Part shown: positions 17,974-27,348 of the stretch, piece by piece
How the letters are laid out: each line of letters opens with the position of its first letter
How positions within the stretch are numbered: position 1 is the stretch's first letter
Source: Mesonia oceanica
Lineage (GTDB): Bacteria > Bacteroidota > Bacteroidia > Flavobacteriales > Flavobacteriaceae
Length of the DNA stretch: 64,000 nt
Assembly: GCF_902499555.1 (NCBI RefSeq)
Contig: NZ_CABVMM010000011.1
Span: 1-64,000, forward strand
Direction: 5' to 3'
Made by a program: the position numbers and the translations under genes
Notes under the pieces: generated by a model
Seen by the model: only the letters and a program-made list of their open reading frames with translations
Told to the model about the DNA's origin: nothing
Databases searched by the model: none

Positions 17974-18987
17974 ATGAAAGACGGAAATTTTATTGACTAT
18001 GTAAAATTGCATGTTTCCTCTGGAAAAGGAGGGAAAGGTTCTATGCATTTACATCGTGAAAAATATATAGCCAAGGGAGGTCCTGATGGAGGTGATGGCG
18101 GTCGTGGTGGTCATGTCATTATTCGTGGTAACAAAGATTTATGGACGCTTTATGAGTTTAGTTTTAAGCGACACATTAAAGCGGGTCATGGAGAAAATGG
18201 AGGAAAACAACGAAGCACAGGAGCAGATGGAGAAGATATTTATGTAGATGTTCCTTTGGGAACGGTAATTAGAGATACCGATACCAATGAAACAATTGAT
18301 GAAGTTACGGATAGCGAACAGGAGATTATTATAGCTAAAGGAGGAATGGGCGGTCGAGGAAACTGGCATTTTAAATCTTCTACCAATCAAACGCCGCGTT
18401 ATGCACAGCCTGGAATAGAAGGTCAAGAAAGAGATATAACGTTAGAGCTAAAAGTATTGGCCGATGTAGGTTTAGTTGGTTTCCCAAATGCAGGCAAGTC
18501 TACTTTACTTTCAGTAATTACAGCTGCAAAGCCTAAAATTGCGAATTATGAGTTTACGACTTTAAAACCTAATTTGGGGATTGTAAAGCATCGTGATTAC
18601 CAGACTTTTGTCGTTGCCGATATTCCTGGAATTATTGAAGGAGCCGCAGAAGGGAAAGGTTTAGGCTATCGCTTTTTAAGACATATTGAACGAAATTCTA
18701 CTTTGTTGTTTTTAGTGCCTTGTGATGCAGAAGATGTAGCAAAGCAATATGAAATTCTATTAGATGAATTGCGCCGGTACAATCCGGAATTGTTGGATAA
18801 AGACCGATTGATTGCAATTTCGAAAACCGATATGTTAGATGAAGAATTAAAAGCCGAATTGAATGAACAATTGAAGGAAGCTTTTAAAGAAGTTCCTTAT
18901 GTGTTTATTTCTTCGGTAGCACAAACTGGTTTACAAGAATTAAAAGATAAGCTTTGGGAAATTTTGAATAAAGATCCCGAGCATTAA
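17974..18987 (+). CDS. obg: GTPase Obg/CgtA
   Basis: Essential ribosome-associated GTPase involved in 50S assembly and stress control. The glycine-rich Obg domain fills residues 1-160 ([46 protein letters not shown]). The G domain follows with G1 GFPNAGKST (about 169-177), G3 DIPGIIEGA, and G4 SKTD near residue 288. At 337 residues it lacks the variable C-terminal OCT domain of Gram-positive Obg proteins. It is 55 bp after adk and ends at a strong terminator. Confidence 0.97.
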   Translation: MKDGNFIDYVKLHVSSGKGGKGSMHLHREKYIAKGGPDGGDGGRGGHVIIRGNKDLWTLYEFSFKRHIKAGHGENGGKQRSTGADGEDIYVDVPLGTVIRDTDTNETIDEVTDSEQEIIIAKGGMGGRGNWHFKSSTNQTPRYAQPGIEGQERDITLELKVLADVGLVGFPNAGKSTLLSVITAAKPKIANYEFTTLKPNLGIVKHRDYQTFVVADIPGIIEGAAEGKGLGYRFLRHIERNSTLLFLVPCDAEDVAKQYEILLDELRRYNPELLDKDRLIAISKTDMLDEELKAELNEQLKEAFKEVPYVFISSVAQTGLQELKDKLWEILNKDPEH

Positions 18988-19011
18988 CCACCATCAATAG
19001 AAAATTGAGAG

Positions 19012-19042
19012 AGCGGAAACTGTTTTAAGTTTCCGCTTTTTT
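19012..19042 (+). terminator. Intrinsic terminator of the hpt-adk-obg operon
   Basis: AGCGGAAAC (19012-19020) pairs perfectly with GTTTCCGCT (19029-19037) around an 8-nt loop, followed by six T residues. It lies 25 bp after the obg stop codon. Confidence 0.92.
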
Positions 19043-19112
19043 GTTAATGATAGGTTATATTGAGCAATAAGAAGATAGTTTTTGTTATTTTTAGTAGACT
19101 AAATTACAGACA

Positions 19113-19643
19113 ATGAAACGATTCTTACCTTTTATAAGTTTACTCTTTATAGTGCTTTTAACTTCTTGTGGAGGACCTAAAGCATATTTTGATTACGATC
19201 GCAAAGTGAATTTTGATCAGTTTAAATCTTATAATTTCTATGATCAAATAGAAACCGGTTTAAGTGAACTTGATGAAGAGCGATTAATAGAAGCCTTAAA
19301 TACAGGATTGAGTAAACGTGGATTTATATCTTCTGCCAATCCAGATTTTAAAATAAATTTCTATACAGAAGTTTTTGAAAAACAAAGCAACAGTAGTATT
19401 GGTCTAGGTGTTGGCGGTGGCGGTGGAGCCGTGGGAGGAGGAATATCCGGTGGAATTCCTGTAGGTGGTTCCAGCTTATATATGAGTATCACTTTGGAAT
19501 TTACCAATGCTGAAAATGATGAGTTATATTGGCAGGGCGTAGTAGAACATAAATTCAATCAAAATGCCAGTCCGGAAGAACGGATGTATTTTTTTACAGA
19601 AGTAGTAGAAAAAGCGTTAGAAAATTATCCGCCAGAAGAATAG
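19113..19643 (+). CDS. DUF4136 family lipoprotein
   Basis: A 176-residue protein with a lipoprotein signal and lipobox TSC (Cys19). The rest fits DUF4136: a start YFDYDRKVNFDQFKSYNFY, a middle FYTEVFEKQS segment, and a glycine-rich stretch (about residues 96-117). LYWQGVVEHKFN and a C-terminal amphipathic helix follow. The role of the family is unknown; members are envelope lipoproteins. It stands alone, with no operon partners. Confidence 0.82.
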   Translation: MKRFLPFISLLFIVLLTSCGGPKAYFDYDRKVNFDQFKSYNFYDQIETGLSELDEERLIEALNTGLSKRGFISSANPDFKINFYTEVFEKQSNSSIGLGVGGGGGAVGGGISGGIPVGGSSLYMSITLEFTNAENDELYWQGVVEHKFNQNASPEERMYFFTEVVEKALENYPPEE

Positions 19644-19701
19644 TTCTTCAGGAGGAACTTATTCTTATATTCTATTTAATTGATCATAAAACTTGCCGTC
19701 A

Positions 19702-19720
19702 CCCTGAACTTGATTCAGGG
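19702..19720. repeat. Dispersed CCCTGAA...TTCAGGG hairpin repeat
   Basis: CCCTGAA (19702-19708) and TTCAGGG (19714-19720) form a perfect 7-bp hairpin with a 5-nt loop in the 231-bp gap between the DUF4136 and macroglobulin genes. A diverged copy is at 11541-11557. The rest of the gap holds nothing else I can name. Confidence 0.55.
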
Positions 19721-19874
19721 GCTGTTACTTGAAGAATAGCTTTTCTATCTTAAGCACGGACTGACGAAAACAAGAAAGATCAATAATTTTATTTTAGAAT
19801 CTAAACTAATATCATTTATACTACCAGATTTTGTTGCACGCGTCAAAAAGCTAATAGAAATATGACAAGTTCAA

Positions 19875-22800
19875 TTATTCCTTCAATTTTACTCGACTTC
19901 CTTCAGTTTGTACTTTAAATTCTGGGGCGTACATACTTTGCAGTTGCGTAAATCCGTTAGAGAAATTTCCTGGATTGTTTACTCTTAAATGATATTCAAA
20001 AACATAAGTTCCTTTTTTAATTTCATCAAAGAAAAAGTGAGTAGCCACATCTTTGGTGCTTTGATAATAGCCTAAACCATCTTGCCATTTATATTCAGAA
20101 AGTACATCTACGGGTTCTAATCCGGCAGCACGCATATCTTTTAAGTGCATAAAACTGAAGTCTTCTTTCGCTTTAATCACTAATCTAACGGTCACTAAAT
20201 CTCCAATTTTTAAGGATGTTTTTTCAATAGGAATTAACTTTGATCCACTATCATTTTCTACTTTTTTAAATAATTTTTTTTCAATAAGAAGTTCTTGTTG
20301 ATGGTTAGCTTCCACTTGGTCTGATTCTTCAAAATACTGCCAGTAATAAGCACCGTATTGTGGCGAATCTGAATTGTTTTTAATTTCTACCGTAGCCATA
20401 TCTTTAGAAATTTCTTTTGCTGGGAAAGAGGTTTTTATATAGCCTGTTTTTTGATCACTTTTTATATCTAATTTTTGATTACCTATTTTAATTATAGGGG
20501 CTTCAGCATTTAGGTATTCTTTGTTACCTTGAATCAATAGGGCATAAACAGCTTCAGTAGTAGCTTTTGTAGAACTCCAAGCTTCTGTCTTTTTGTTTCT
20601 TAATAACCAAGTTTTTAATTGATTAATGGCTTCTTGATCTTTATTGATTTCTGCAAATGCTTCTATTGCTAAAGCTTGGGTAGCGATTGGCGCATTATAC
20701 CAATAACGGCTATTTACTACTTCTTTCCAGTACATTCCGTATTCAGAATCGATAACTGCGTTTTCTTTAAGTGATTCTAAAATGGTAGTGGCTAATTTAT
20801 GTTTGTTGTAACGATGAGCTATAACAGCCAAAGTCATTTGAGATTGAATAGGTAATGAAATCCAATTTTTTTCTAAGTCTTCTAATAATTTTTCTTTGAA
20901 ATTTTCAAATTTTTGATATTTAAATCCATAAAAAAAGCTCCTAGCATAAACGTAATTGATTTCATCTGTAGAAAATTTTAAGTCTCCATTAGTAAATTTT
21001 CTTTTTAAAAACTCGTCATCAAGATAAATAAGAAGATCGGTGGTGATATCATCGAAAGTATCATTTTCTTCTAGTTCAGGGGAAATACTTAGCAGTCTTC
21101 CCATTCCTTTTAAAATGTGCAACGAAATATACGGGTTAGCTCTACCACCAATAAACCAAGGAAAAGCCCCGGAGCTTAATTGAAGGTTTGAAAGTTTGTT
21201 TAAGGCTTGCTGCGTTCTTGTTTTAGTTTCGTTAACGGCTAGCAGTTGCGCTAAGCGTTTTTGTTGCTCTTTCTTGCTTTCAGTATCTTTTAACCAAGGC
21301 GTTTCTTGTAATACAATTTGCTTTAATTCTTCATTGGTATTGAAAGCTGAAAGTTCCGTTTTATGATTTTTCCATTGCTGAAGTGTTTTCTTTATTTCCG
21401 GATTTTTCTCTAGAAGAACCGTGGTTAAATAATTAGCATACATTTTCGAGAACGTCTGTTCGGCACAATCGTATGGATATTCAATTAAATAGGGAAGTGC
21501 TTGTAAACTCGTCCAGGCAGGATTAGAAGTGTATTCAAACACCAATTGATGGTTTTCTAAAGTTTTAGAAGTATTGTTTTTTAGGTTGTTGAAAGTCACG
21601 CTTTTCTTCTGGTTGGGATTCACCCAAATAGGGAGAGTTTCAGTGATGAAAACTCGATTAGAAAGTACTGGAATTATATTTTCTTCGCCATCTGAAAAGT
21701 TTCCGGCTTTAGCGACAATGCGATAACGCGCTGCTGAAAGTCCTTCAGGAATGGCTAAGGTCCAACTGACCTCAGAATTTCCTTTTGGAGAAATACTGAA
21801 ATTTTTGACCCTATTTTTATCCGTAACGAGTGTGATTTTCTCTTGCGTAACTTCATCGGTGAATTCCAGTTGAATCATTCCGTGAAGAGTTTTTTTCGAT
21901 AAATTATTCACTTTAGCAGAAATAATCACGGTGTCTTTACTTCTAAAAAAGCGAGGAAAGTTAGGAATAATGTTGAGGTCTTTTTGGGTAATCGTTGTTA
22001 AGTTGAGTTTCGCCTGATGTAAATTTTTATCATGTGCAAAGGCTTGAAAATTCCAACGGGTTAAGGCTTCGGGACTCTCAAACTCAAAAATAACTTCTCC
22101 TTTTTTATTGGTTTTTAACTGCGGAAAGAAGAAAGCGGTTTCTTTTAGGTTGGTCCTCGTTTCTACTTGTTGTAATTCTTCTTCAGCGGCTTTTGTTGTA
22201 ATAATTACGACTCCATTTAAAGCACGAGCACCATATAAAGCAGTAGCGGCTGAATCTTTGATTATATTGATGGAGGCAATATCTTTAGCGTTGATTCCTT
22301 CTATTGAAAATTCTCCAGCCGATAAATCATTGAAGTTTATATTAGAAGACTCTTCAATTACTTTACCATCTATAACAATTAACGGTTTGTTCTCGCCATA
22401 GATAGAAGAAGCTCCACGAATGGTTATTTTTGGAGAAGCGCCAAAAGTGCCAGTAACATTTACTCCTGCTGCTTTTCCTTCTAACGTAGCAGTAACATTT
22501 GCTACAGCATTAATAGTAGAATTAGCACCGGTGAATAAACGTTTGTCTACGTTGTCAAAACCTGTTACGACAACTTCCTCTAAAGTAGATACGTCTTCCT
22601 GCATTATAATTAATCCAGCCTGATTTGCTTTTCGTTCTATGGTTCTATGGCCAATAGCGCTAATTATTAAAATATCATTGGGATTAGCTTCAATGGTGTA
22701 ATTTCCGTCAAAATCGGTTTGGGTTCCTGTTGAAGTTCCTTTAATAACCACATTTGCTGCCGGAAGCGGTAAACCGGTATCATCTTTTATTGTTCCAGAA

Positions 22801-25800
22801 ACATAGCCATCTTTTTTTTCTGTTTCTTTTACTAAACTTCTTAAATATATTTTATTGCTATTAAAGGAATTGGTAAAGCTATAACCAAAGTTTTTAAAGC
22901 TTGTATATGTAAAATGATTACCGTAATAGAAAGGAAAGTAAGAGTTGCTTTTATAAAAGTTTGTTGTGTGAAAATTATTAATTCCGATGCTTGAATTTGG
23001 TAAACCATTGCCTTTATAGTAATAAGGCTTTTTATAGAGTTGGGTCTGCCAATCGTGAGAAACAAATTCATCTAAAGAAGCATCGTACATGCTCGCTAAA
23101 ACTTCTGCATTTGCTGCTTTTTTATTATGATCGATTACTTTTAATTGCCAGGTTTCTTGACTGCCGGGTTCGAGTTTGTTTTTAAACGAGATTATTTCAA
23201 ATTCAAGATTTTTATTTATTTCTGTGGGCTGTGGAACGTGAATACTTTCATTATTTGTATAATAGTAGCCAAGCTGATTAAAAGTATATTCTAAATAAAC
23301 ATTGTCGGTATCTTTAGGAATAAAGTAACTAAAAGAATTTTCACCTCGCGTAAGTTGAATGCTTTTTTGCTCTACCAGCTTATCGTCAAAAGCAATATTC
23401 AGTAAAATAGGCAGGCTATCTAGTGGAGTTGTGAAATTGACTATGACTTTTTGTTTTCCATTCGTTTTTTCTAGCTCGTAAGTATAAGTGATGAATTCTT
23501 TGTCTAATTGATCGAGACCGTCTTTAGGGTTGATGATGTTTAATTTTTTCTGGGCTTCTATTGAATAGCCTAATTTCCCTTTTCCTTTAAATTCTAAATG
23601 ATAATAGCCGGTTTTTAATTCGTTTTTATAGTCATCAATATTGATAGTCGCAATAGAATCGATTTTTAAAGGAATAGTAGAAATTAATTTTTTAGGCCAA
23701 TTTTTTTCTAGGTCTAAACTATCATAAGGTGTGTAAGGGAAGTAATTAATAAATTCTTCCCTAGGTATTTGTTGAATATCTGGAGCTTGCCAACCTCTAT
23801 CGGCTAAAATTCGTTCAGGTTGAATGTATTTGAAAATTTTTAACTCTCCTTCAGCTTGAGATGCTAAATTATTTAAATCTCTAGCTGAAATTTTTAATTT
23901 CTGATTTTTTCCGACAATAGTTTCATAAGGTGATTGGATTTTTATTTCTGTAGCGTGATACCCCGCTCTTATGGTTTGTTGAGCGGTGTGTGTCTCTCCA
24001 TTTACATCAGTTACTGTGGCATTTATTTGGTAAGAAAAAACAGGGTTTTTTTCTGAATCAATATCTTCATCGGGAATGGCTTTAAAATTGATTTTGAAAT
24101 TTCCTTTATTGTCGGTAGTAGTCTCACCGGTTGTTAATCTTTCTGAAGAATGATTCGCGTAGGGATAGTAATATCTATAATTGTAATTCGATATTCTGTC
24201 AACAGTATAACTCACTTTAGCATTGGTTAGGTTTCCTCCAAAAAATGCATTTGCTTTTCCTTTTAATTGAATAGAATCGTTTAAAACATAGGTAGCATCG
24301 ATTGGCTTAAATTCAACTTCAAATTTCGGGCGTTTGTATTCTTCAACTTGAATATTTTTATCGGTCTTCTTGAAATACGTATTAAAATGAGGGGAACTTA
24401 CCTTGAAGTTTTCATCTAAACTAATTTTAAAATTGCCAGAGAGTACATTTTTTGGGATTTTAAATTCACCTTGAACAGAACCAAATTGATTGGTGGTAAT
24501 ACTTAAACTATCTACTAACTCATGATTAGTGTCATGAAGTTCAATAAGAACCATTTCATTAGGTAAAACTTTACTTTCACTTTGGAAAGAAAGTATTCCT
24601 TTAAAATAAATGGTTTGGCCAGGACGGTAAATACTTCGGTCAGTAAATAAATGACTTCTAATTTGAGGATCTTTTTTGGAGTTTCTATTATGGTGAGAAT
24701 TATTCCTGAATCTAATGGTACTTTTTAAAGTGTCACCTTTATAAAAAAGACTAATGTCTTTTTGGTAGTAATTTTTTAAAGATGAATAGCGTATTTTTAA
24801 TAAACCGTTTTCGTCTGAAGTATAAATTTTTGAAGGTCTTTCATCTAAAATTACTTCTACATTGTTTAGCGGTTTTCCAGTGGTTCGATTAGTTATATAA
24901 AGTTGTTGATTTTCAAAAAAATCGAATTGTGTATAGGATAGATCAGTGATTTTTAATTGTTGAAACTGATAAATTTCTTTTTCAAGATCAGGATTTTGAT
25001 GAATACTGAACAGCAATATATAATTTCCTACAGGCAATTCATCTAACAAGAGTTCTGTAGAATAAGAGAAATGATTTTCAATTTTTGGAAGCTGAAATTC
25101 TTGCTGCTGAAACACTTCAGCATTTTCATATAAATCCTTAACGATAGAATCTTTAAGGCGGCTATTGTAGAGATCAATAAAAATCGAAGGTGTTTTGTAG
25201 ACTTTTAAATATAAACTATCTGTATTTTTAAATTCTACTAAAGCGCGAAACTTACGGTTTGGTAATGGTTTCTGTTTTGTTTTAATCGTAATTTGAGAGG
25301 AAGTAATCGCGTTTTCAATTTTTAGGGCTTCTTTGCCAGGGTAAGAATTTGGTATTTTATTTTTTATTTCTTCAATATAACTAAGACTTTTGTTGAGGTA
25401 ATCTGGCGTTTTATACTTGTCGGCATTTTTATAATAAAACTCCGCCAGTTTATAACGTACCCAAGCTTTTTCATTGTCACTATTTACATTTTCAAGTAGA
25501 TTTTGAAGAGCCTTTTCGTATAATTCTTTAGAATTAGTGTAAGAGCCTTGTTGCTTTACATACCCTAAGCGTTCTAAAGTGGTAATTAATACCGATAAAG
25601 AGTCTTTTTGTTGAAGGTGTAATAAGGTTAATTTTTGGTAAGTTTCTAAGATTCTTATTTTATTGGTCCCGTCTTCTATGTGAGATAAATCAATCTTTAC
25701 AAAATCTTCCGGAGTTTCAAATAAACCTTTATTGTTTAAATAATGGGTCTTTTTAGAAAAAGGATTGTAAGTATTATTTCTTAAAAAATCAATATAGCGT

Positions 25801-26378
25801 TTAGCTAATAAATCGTATAAAGTACTTTGGTACTGATTGTAGTTTTCTCCGTAATTCAAAACTTCGGTAAAATCTTTTAACGGAGTTTTGATTAGCTCAT
25901 TTTCATCTGTTAATGATTGCTCGTAATATTTATAAATATTCTTTTTAAAGTCAGCTTCGCTCCAAGTAAAAAAATCACTTCCTGTAGAATCTATTTTTGT
26001 CCGTTGCCTTATTCGGTAACGGTTCTCTTTATAGTAGTCGTTTAAACTTTCAGCTAAATAAGAATAAAGGATTTGTTGAGTAGGGGAGTTTTGTTGTTCA
26101 ATTTCCTCTAAATAATCTTGATAAACTTCTTCTTGACCATCTTTTTTTAAGATTAGCTTATACTTAGCAACGTATAAAAATGCTTTCAAGAACTGCTGTG
26201 GGTTCTCTTTTCGATGAGCTTTTTGTTTAATTTTTTGCGCTTTTTCAAAAGCACTCATTGATTTTCCTAACAGTTCTAATTCTTCAACTTCATTCCACCA
26301 TTTATCAAATTTTTGTTGTGCAAAGTTGGTTTGAGAGAGCATTAAAAATAAAACGCTCACCAAGTAGAATTTTTTCAT
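19875..26378 (-). CDS. Alpha-2-macroglobulin-family protein with an embedded SusC-like regulatory and TonB-plug segment
   Basis: A 2167-residue exported protein (signal peptide ends SQTNFAQ). Residues 25-360 are helical and TPR-like. Macroglobulin domains follow, with the MG2-type DRSIYRPGQTIYFKG near residue 590. At about 1190-1400 a foreign block appears. It has a carboxypeptidase-regulatory-like domain (LPLPAANVVIKGTSTGTQT), then a complete TonB-plug domain (LEEVVVTGFD, KITIRGASS, SATALYGARALNGVVIITTK). The macroglobulin then resumes with its ANATO/bait and thioester region. The thioester signature CAEQ is at Cys1638-Gln1641 in YPYDCAEQTF, followed by an alpha-toroid and receptor-binding-like domain. 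Such proteins trap proteases in the periplasm. No PbpC partner is adjacent. Confidence 0.92.
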   Translation of the reverse strand: MKKFYLVSVLFLMLSQTNFAQQKFDKWWNEVEELELLGKSMSAFEKAQKIKQKAHRKENPQQFLKAFLYVAKYKLILKKDGQEEVYQDYLEEIEQQNSPTQQILYSYLAESLNDYYKENRYRIRQRTKIDSTGSDFFTWSEADFKKNIYKYYEQSLTDENELIKTPLKDFTEVLNYGENYNQYQSTLYDLLAKRYIDFLRNNTYNPFSKKTHYLNNKGLFETPEDFVKIDLSHIEDGTNKIRILETYQKLTLLHLQQKDSLSVLITTLERLGYVKQQGSYTNSKELYEKALQNLLENVNSDNEKAWVRYKLAEFYYKNADKYKTPDYLNKSLSYIEEIKNKIPNSYPGKEALKIENAITSSQITIKTKQKPLPNRKFRALVEFKNTDSLYLKVYKTPSIFIDLYNSRLKDSIVKDLYENAEVFQQQEFQLPKIENHFSYSTELLLDELPVGNYILLFSIHQNPDLEKEIYQFQQLKITDLSYTQFDFFENQQLYITNRTTGKPLNNVEVILDERPSKIYTSDENGLLKIRYSSLKNYYQKDISLFYKGDTLKSTIRFRNNSHHNRNSKKDPQIRSHLFTDRSIYRPGQTIYFKGILSFQSESKVLPNEMVLIELHDTNHELVDSLSITTNQFGSVQGEFKIPKNVLSGNFKISLDENFKVSSPHFNTYFKKTDKNIQVEEYKRPKFEVEFKPIDATYVLNDSIQLKGKANAFFGGNLTNAKVSYTVDRISNYNYRYYYPYANHSSERLTTGETTTDNKGNFKINFKAIPDEDIDSEKNPVFSYQINATVTDVNGETHTAQQTIRAGYHATEIKIQSPYETIVGKNQKLKISARDLNNLASQAEGELKIFKYIQPERILADRGWQAPDIQQIPREEFINYFPYTPYDSLDLEKNWPKKLISTIPLKIDSIATINIDDYKNELKTGYYHLEFKGKGKLGYSIEAQKKLNIINPKDGLDQLDKEFITYTYELEKTNGKQKVIVNFTTPLDSLPILLNIAFDDKLVEQKSIQLTRGENSFSYFIPKDTDNVYLEYTFNQLGYYYTNNESIHVPQPTEINKNLEFEIISFKNKLEPGSQETWQLKVIDHNKKAANAEVLASMYDASLDEFVSHDWQTQLYKKPYYYKGNGLPNSSIGINNFHTTNFYKSNSYFPFYYGNHFTYTSFKNFGYSFTNSFNSNKIYLRSLVKETEKKDGYVSGTIKDDTGLPLPAANVVIKGTSTGTQTDFDGNYTIEANPNDILIISAIGHRTIERKANQAGLIIMQEDVSTLEEVVVTGFDNVDKRLFTGANSTINAVANVTATLEGKAAGVNVTGTFGASPKITIRGASSIYGENKPLIVIDGKVIEESSNINFNDLSAGEFSIEGINAKDIASINIIKDSAATALYGARALNGVVIITTKAAEEELQQVETRTNLKETAFFFPQLKTNKKGEVIFEFESPEALTRWNFQAFAHDKNLHQAKLNLTTITQKDLNIIPNFPRFFRSKDTVIISAKVNNLSKKTLHGMIQLEFTDEVTQEKITLVTDKNRVKNFSISPKGNSEVSWTLAIPEGLSAARYRIVAKAGNFSDGEENIIPVLSNRVFITETLPIWVNPNQKKSVTFNNLKNNTSKTLENHQLVFEYTSNPAWTSLQALPYLIEYPYDCAEQTFSKMYANYLTTVLLEKNPEIKKTLQQWKNHKTELSAFNTNEELKQIVLQETPWLKDTESKKEQQKRLAQLLAVNETKTRTQQALNKLSNLQLSSGAFPWFIGGRANPYISLHILKGMGRLLSISPELEENDTFDDITTDLLIYLDDEFLKRKFTNGDLKFSTDEINYVYARSFFYGFKYQKFENFKEKLLEDLEKNWISLPIQSQMTLAVIAHRYNKHKLATTILESLKENAVIDSEYGMYWKEVVNSRYWYNAPIATQALAIEAFAEINKDQEAINQLKTWLLRNKKTEAWSSTKATTEAVYALLIQGNKEYLNAEAPIIKIGNQKLDIKSDQKTGYIKTSFPAKEISKDMATVEIKNNSDSPQYGAYYWQYFEESDQVEANHQQELLIEKKLFKKVENDSGSKLIPIEKTSLKIGDLVTVRLVIKAKEDFSFMHLKDMRAAGLEPVDVLSEYKWQDGLGYYQSTKDVATHFFFDEIKKGTYVFEYHLRVNNPGNFSNGFTQLQSMYAPEFKVQTEGSRVKLKE

Positions 26379-26484
26379 AAGATTGGAATTTGGCTAAAGA
26401 TACATATTATTCTTAATTTTTGTTGAAGGTGTATTTTTCGAAATTCTTAGGATATTTTGGCAGCACTTTTGCTATTTTTAGCCT

Positions 26485-27219
26485 GTGAGAAATTTAATCA
26501 TTTACATATTTATTTTATTCAGTAGCGTTTTAACCGCTCAAAATTCATTTAAAAAAGGGGAACAGCTTTTTAAAAATGAACAATGGTTAGAAGCAAAATC
26601 TAAATTTCAGGAGGTAGAAAGTAGTTCTGCCAATTATCCCAAATCACAAGAATATTTAGGGGATATTGCAGCTCACCAAAAAGAATGGGATGAAGCTTTA
26701 GATTACTATGAGTATTTAGTTGAAAAATATCCTGAAAGCGCTAATTATAATTTTAAATATGGAGGTGCTTTGGGAATGAAAGCGCTTACACTTTCTAAAA
26801 TGCAAGCAGCGTTTTACATTTCAGATATCAAATATTACTTGAAACAAGCAGCTCAATTAGATTCCAAGCACATCGAAGTACGTTGGGCATTAGTAGAATT
26901 ATACATGGAATTGCCTGGCATTTTGGGAGGAAGTTCAGAAACTGCTTATCAATATGCCTATCAATTACAAAAAATAAGTGAAGTGGATGGGTGGTTGGCC
27001 AAAGGATTTATCGCTAGAAAGGAAGAAGATTTCAGTTTAGCCGAAAAGTATTTTAAAAATGCACTAAGAGTTGGAGGTTCGGTTACTTGTTATGAAAAAC
27101 TTTTAGAGCTATACTTACAAAATACCAAGGAACATCATAAAGCGAAAAATTTATTGGAAGAAGCTAAAAAAGCTCATCCTCATGCAAATTGGACTTCTTT
27201 TGTAAGTAAATTTTCGTAA
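26485..27219 (+). CDS. Exported TPR-repeat protein
   Basis: A 244-residue protein with a GTG start, a signal peptide (MRNLIIYIFILFSSVLTAQ) and four or more TPR-like helix pairs (KGEQLFKNEQWLEAKSKFQE, KEWDEALDYYEYLVEKYP, EDFSLAEKYFKNALRVGG). A glycine-rich insertion MELPGILGGSSETAYQYA is typical of a Bacteroidota group of unnamed TPR proteins. It diverges from the macroglobulin gene 106 bp away. It lies upstream of mpl, but a 129-bp gap argues against tight coupling. Function unknown. Confidence 0.75.
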   Translation: MRNLIIYIFILFSSVLTAQNSFKKGEQLFKNEQWLEAKSKFQEVESSSANYPKSQEYLGDIAAHQKEWDEALDYYEYLVEKYPESANYNFKYGGALGMKALTLSKMQAAFYISDIKYYLKQAAQLDSKHIEVRWALVELYMELPGILGGSSETAYQYAYQLQKISEVDGWLAKGFIARKEEDFSLAEKYFKNALRVGGSVTCYEKLLELYLQNTKEHHKAKNLLEEAKKAHPHANWTSFVSKFS

Positions 27220-27348
27220 GAATTTTTATTATTTTTTTCTATTGAACCTCTCCTTATTCAATCTCAATGAAAAGGAATCTCGATGACTTCGGCTATTGAT
27301 AATCGCTCTTGAATTAATATCTTTACATTTTCAACTAAAAACTATTCT

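Noticed and set aside
22108..22623. Plus-strand open frames opposite the plug segment of the macroglobulin gene
   Set aside because: They are antisense shadows of the long minus-strand frame, with no plausible product.
22185..22805. Possible separate TonB-receptor gene fragment or assembly chimera inside the macroglobulin
   Set aside because: The frame is continuous on both sides with no stop or start at the junctions, and the base composition matches the flanks, so it is treated as one protein; a chimera cannot be fully excluded.
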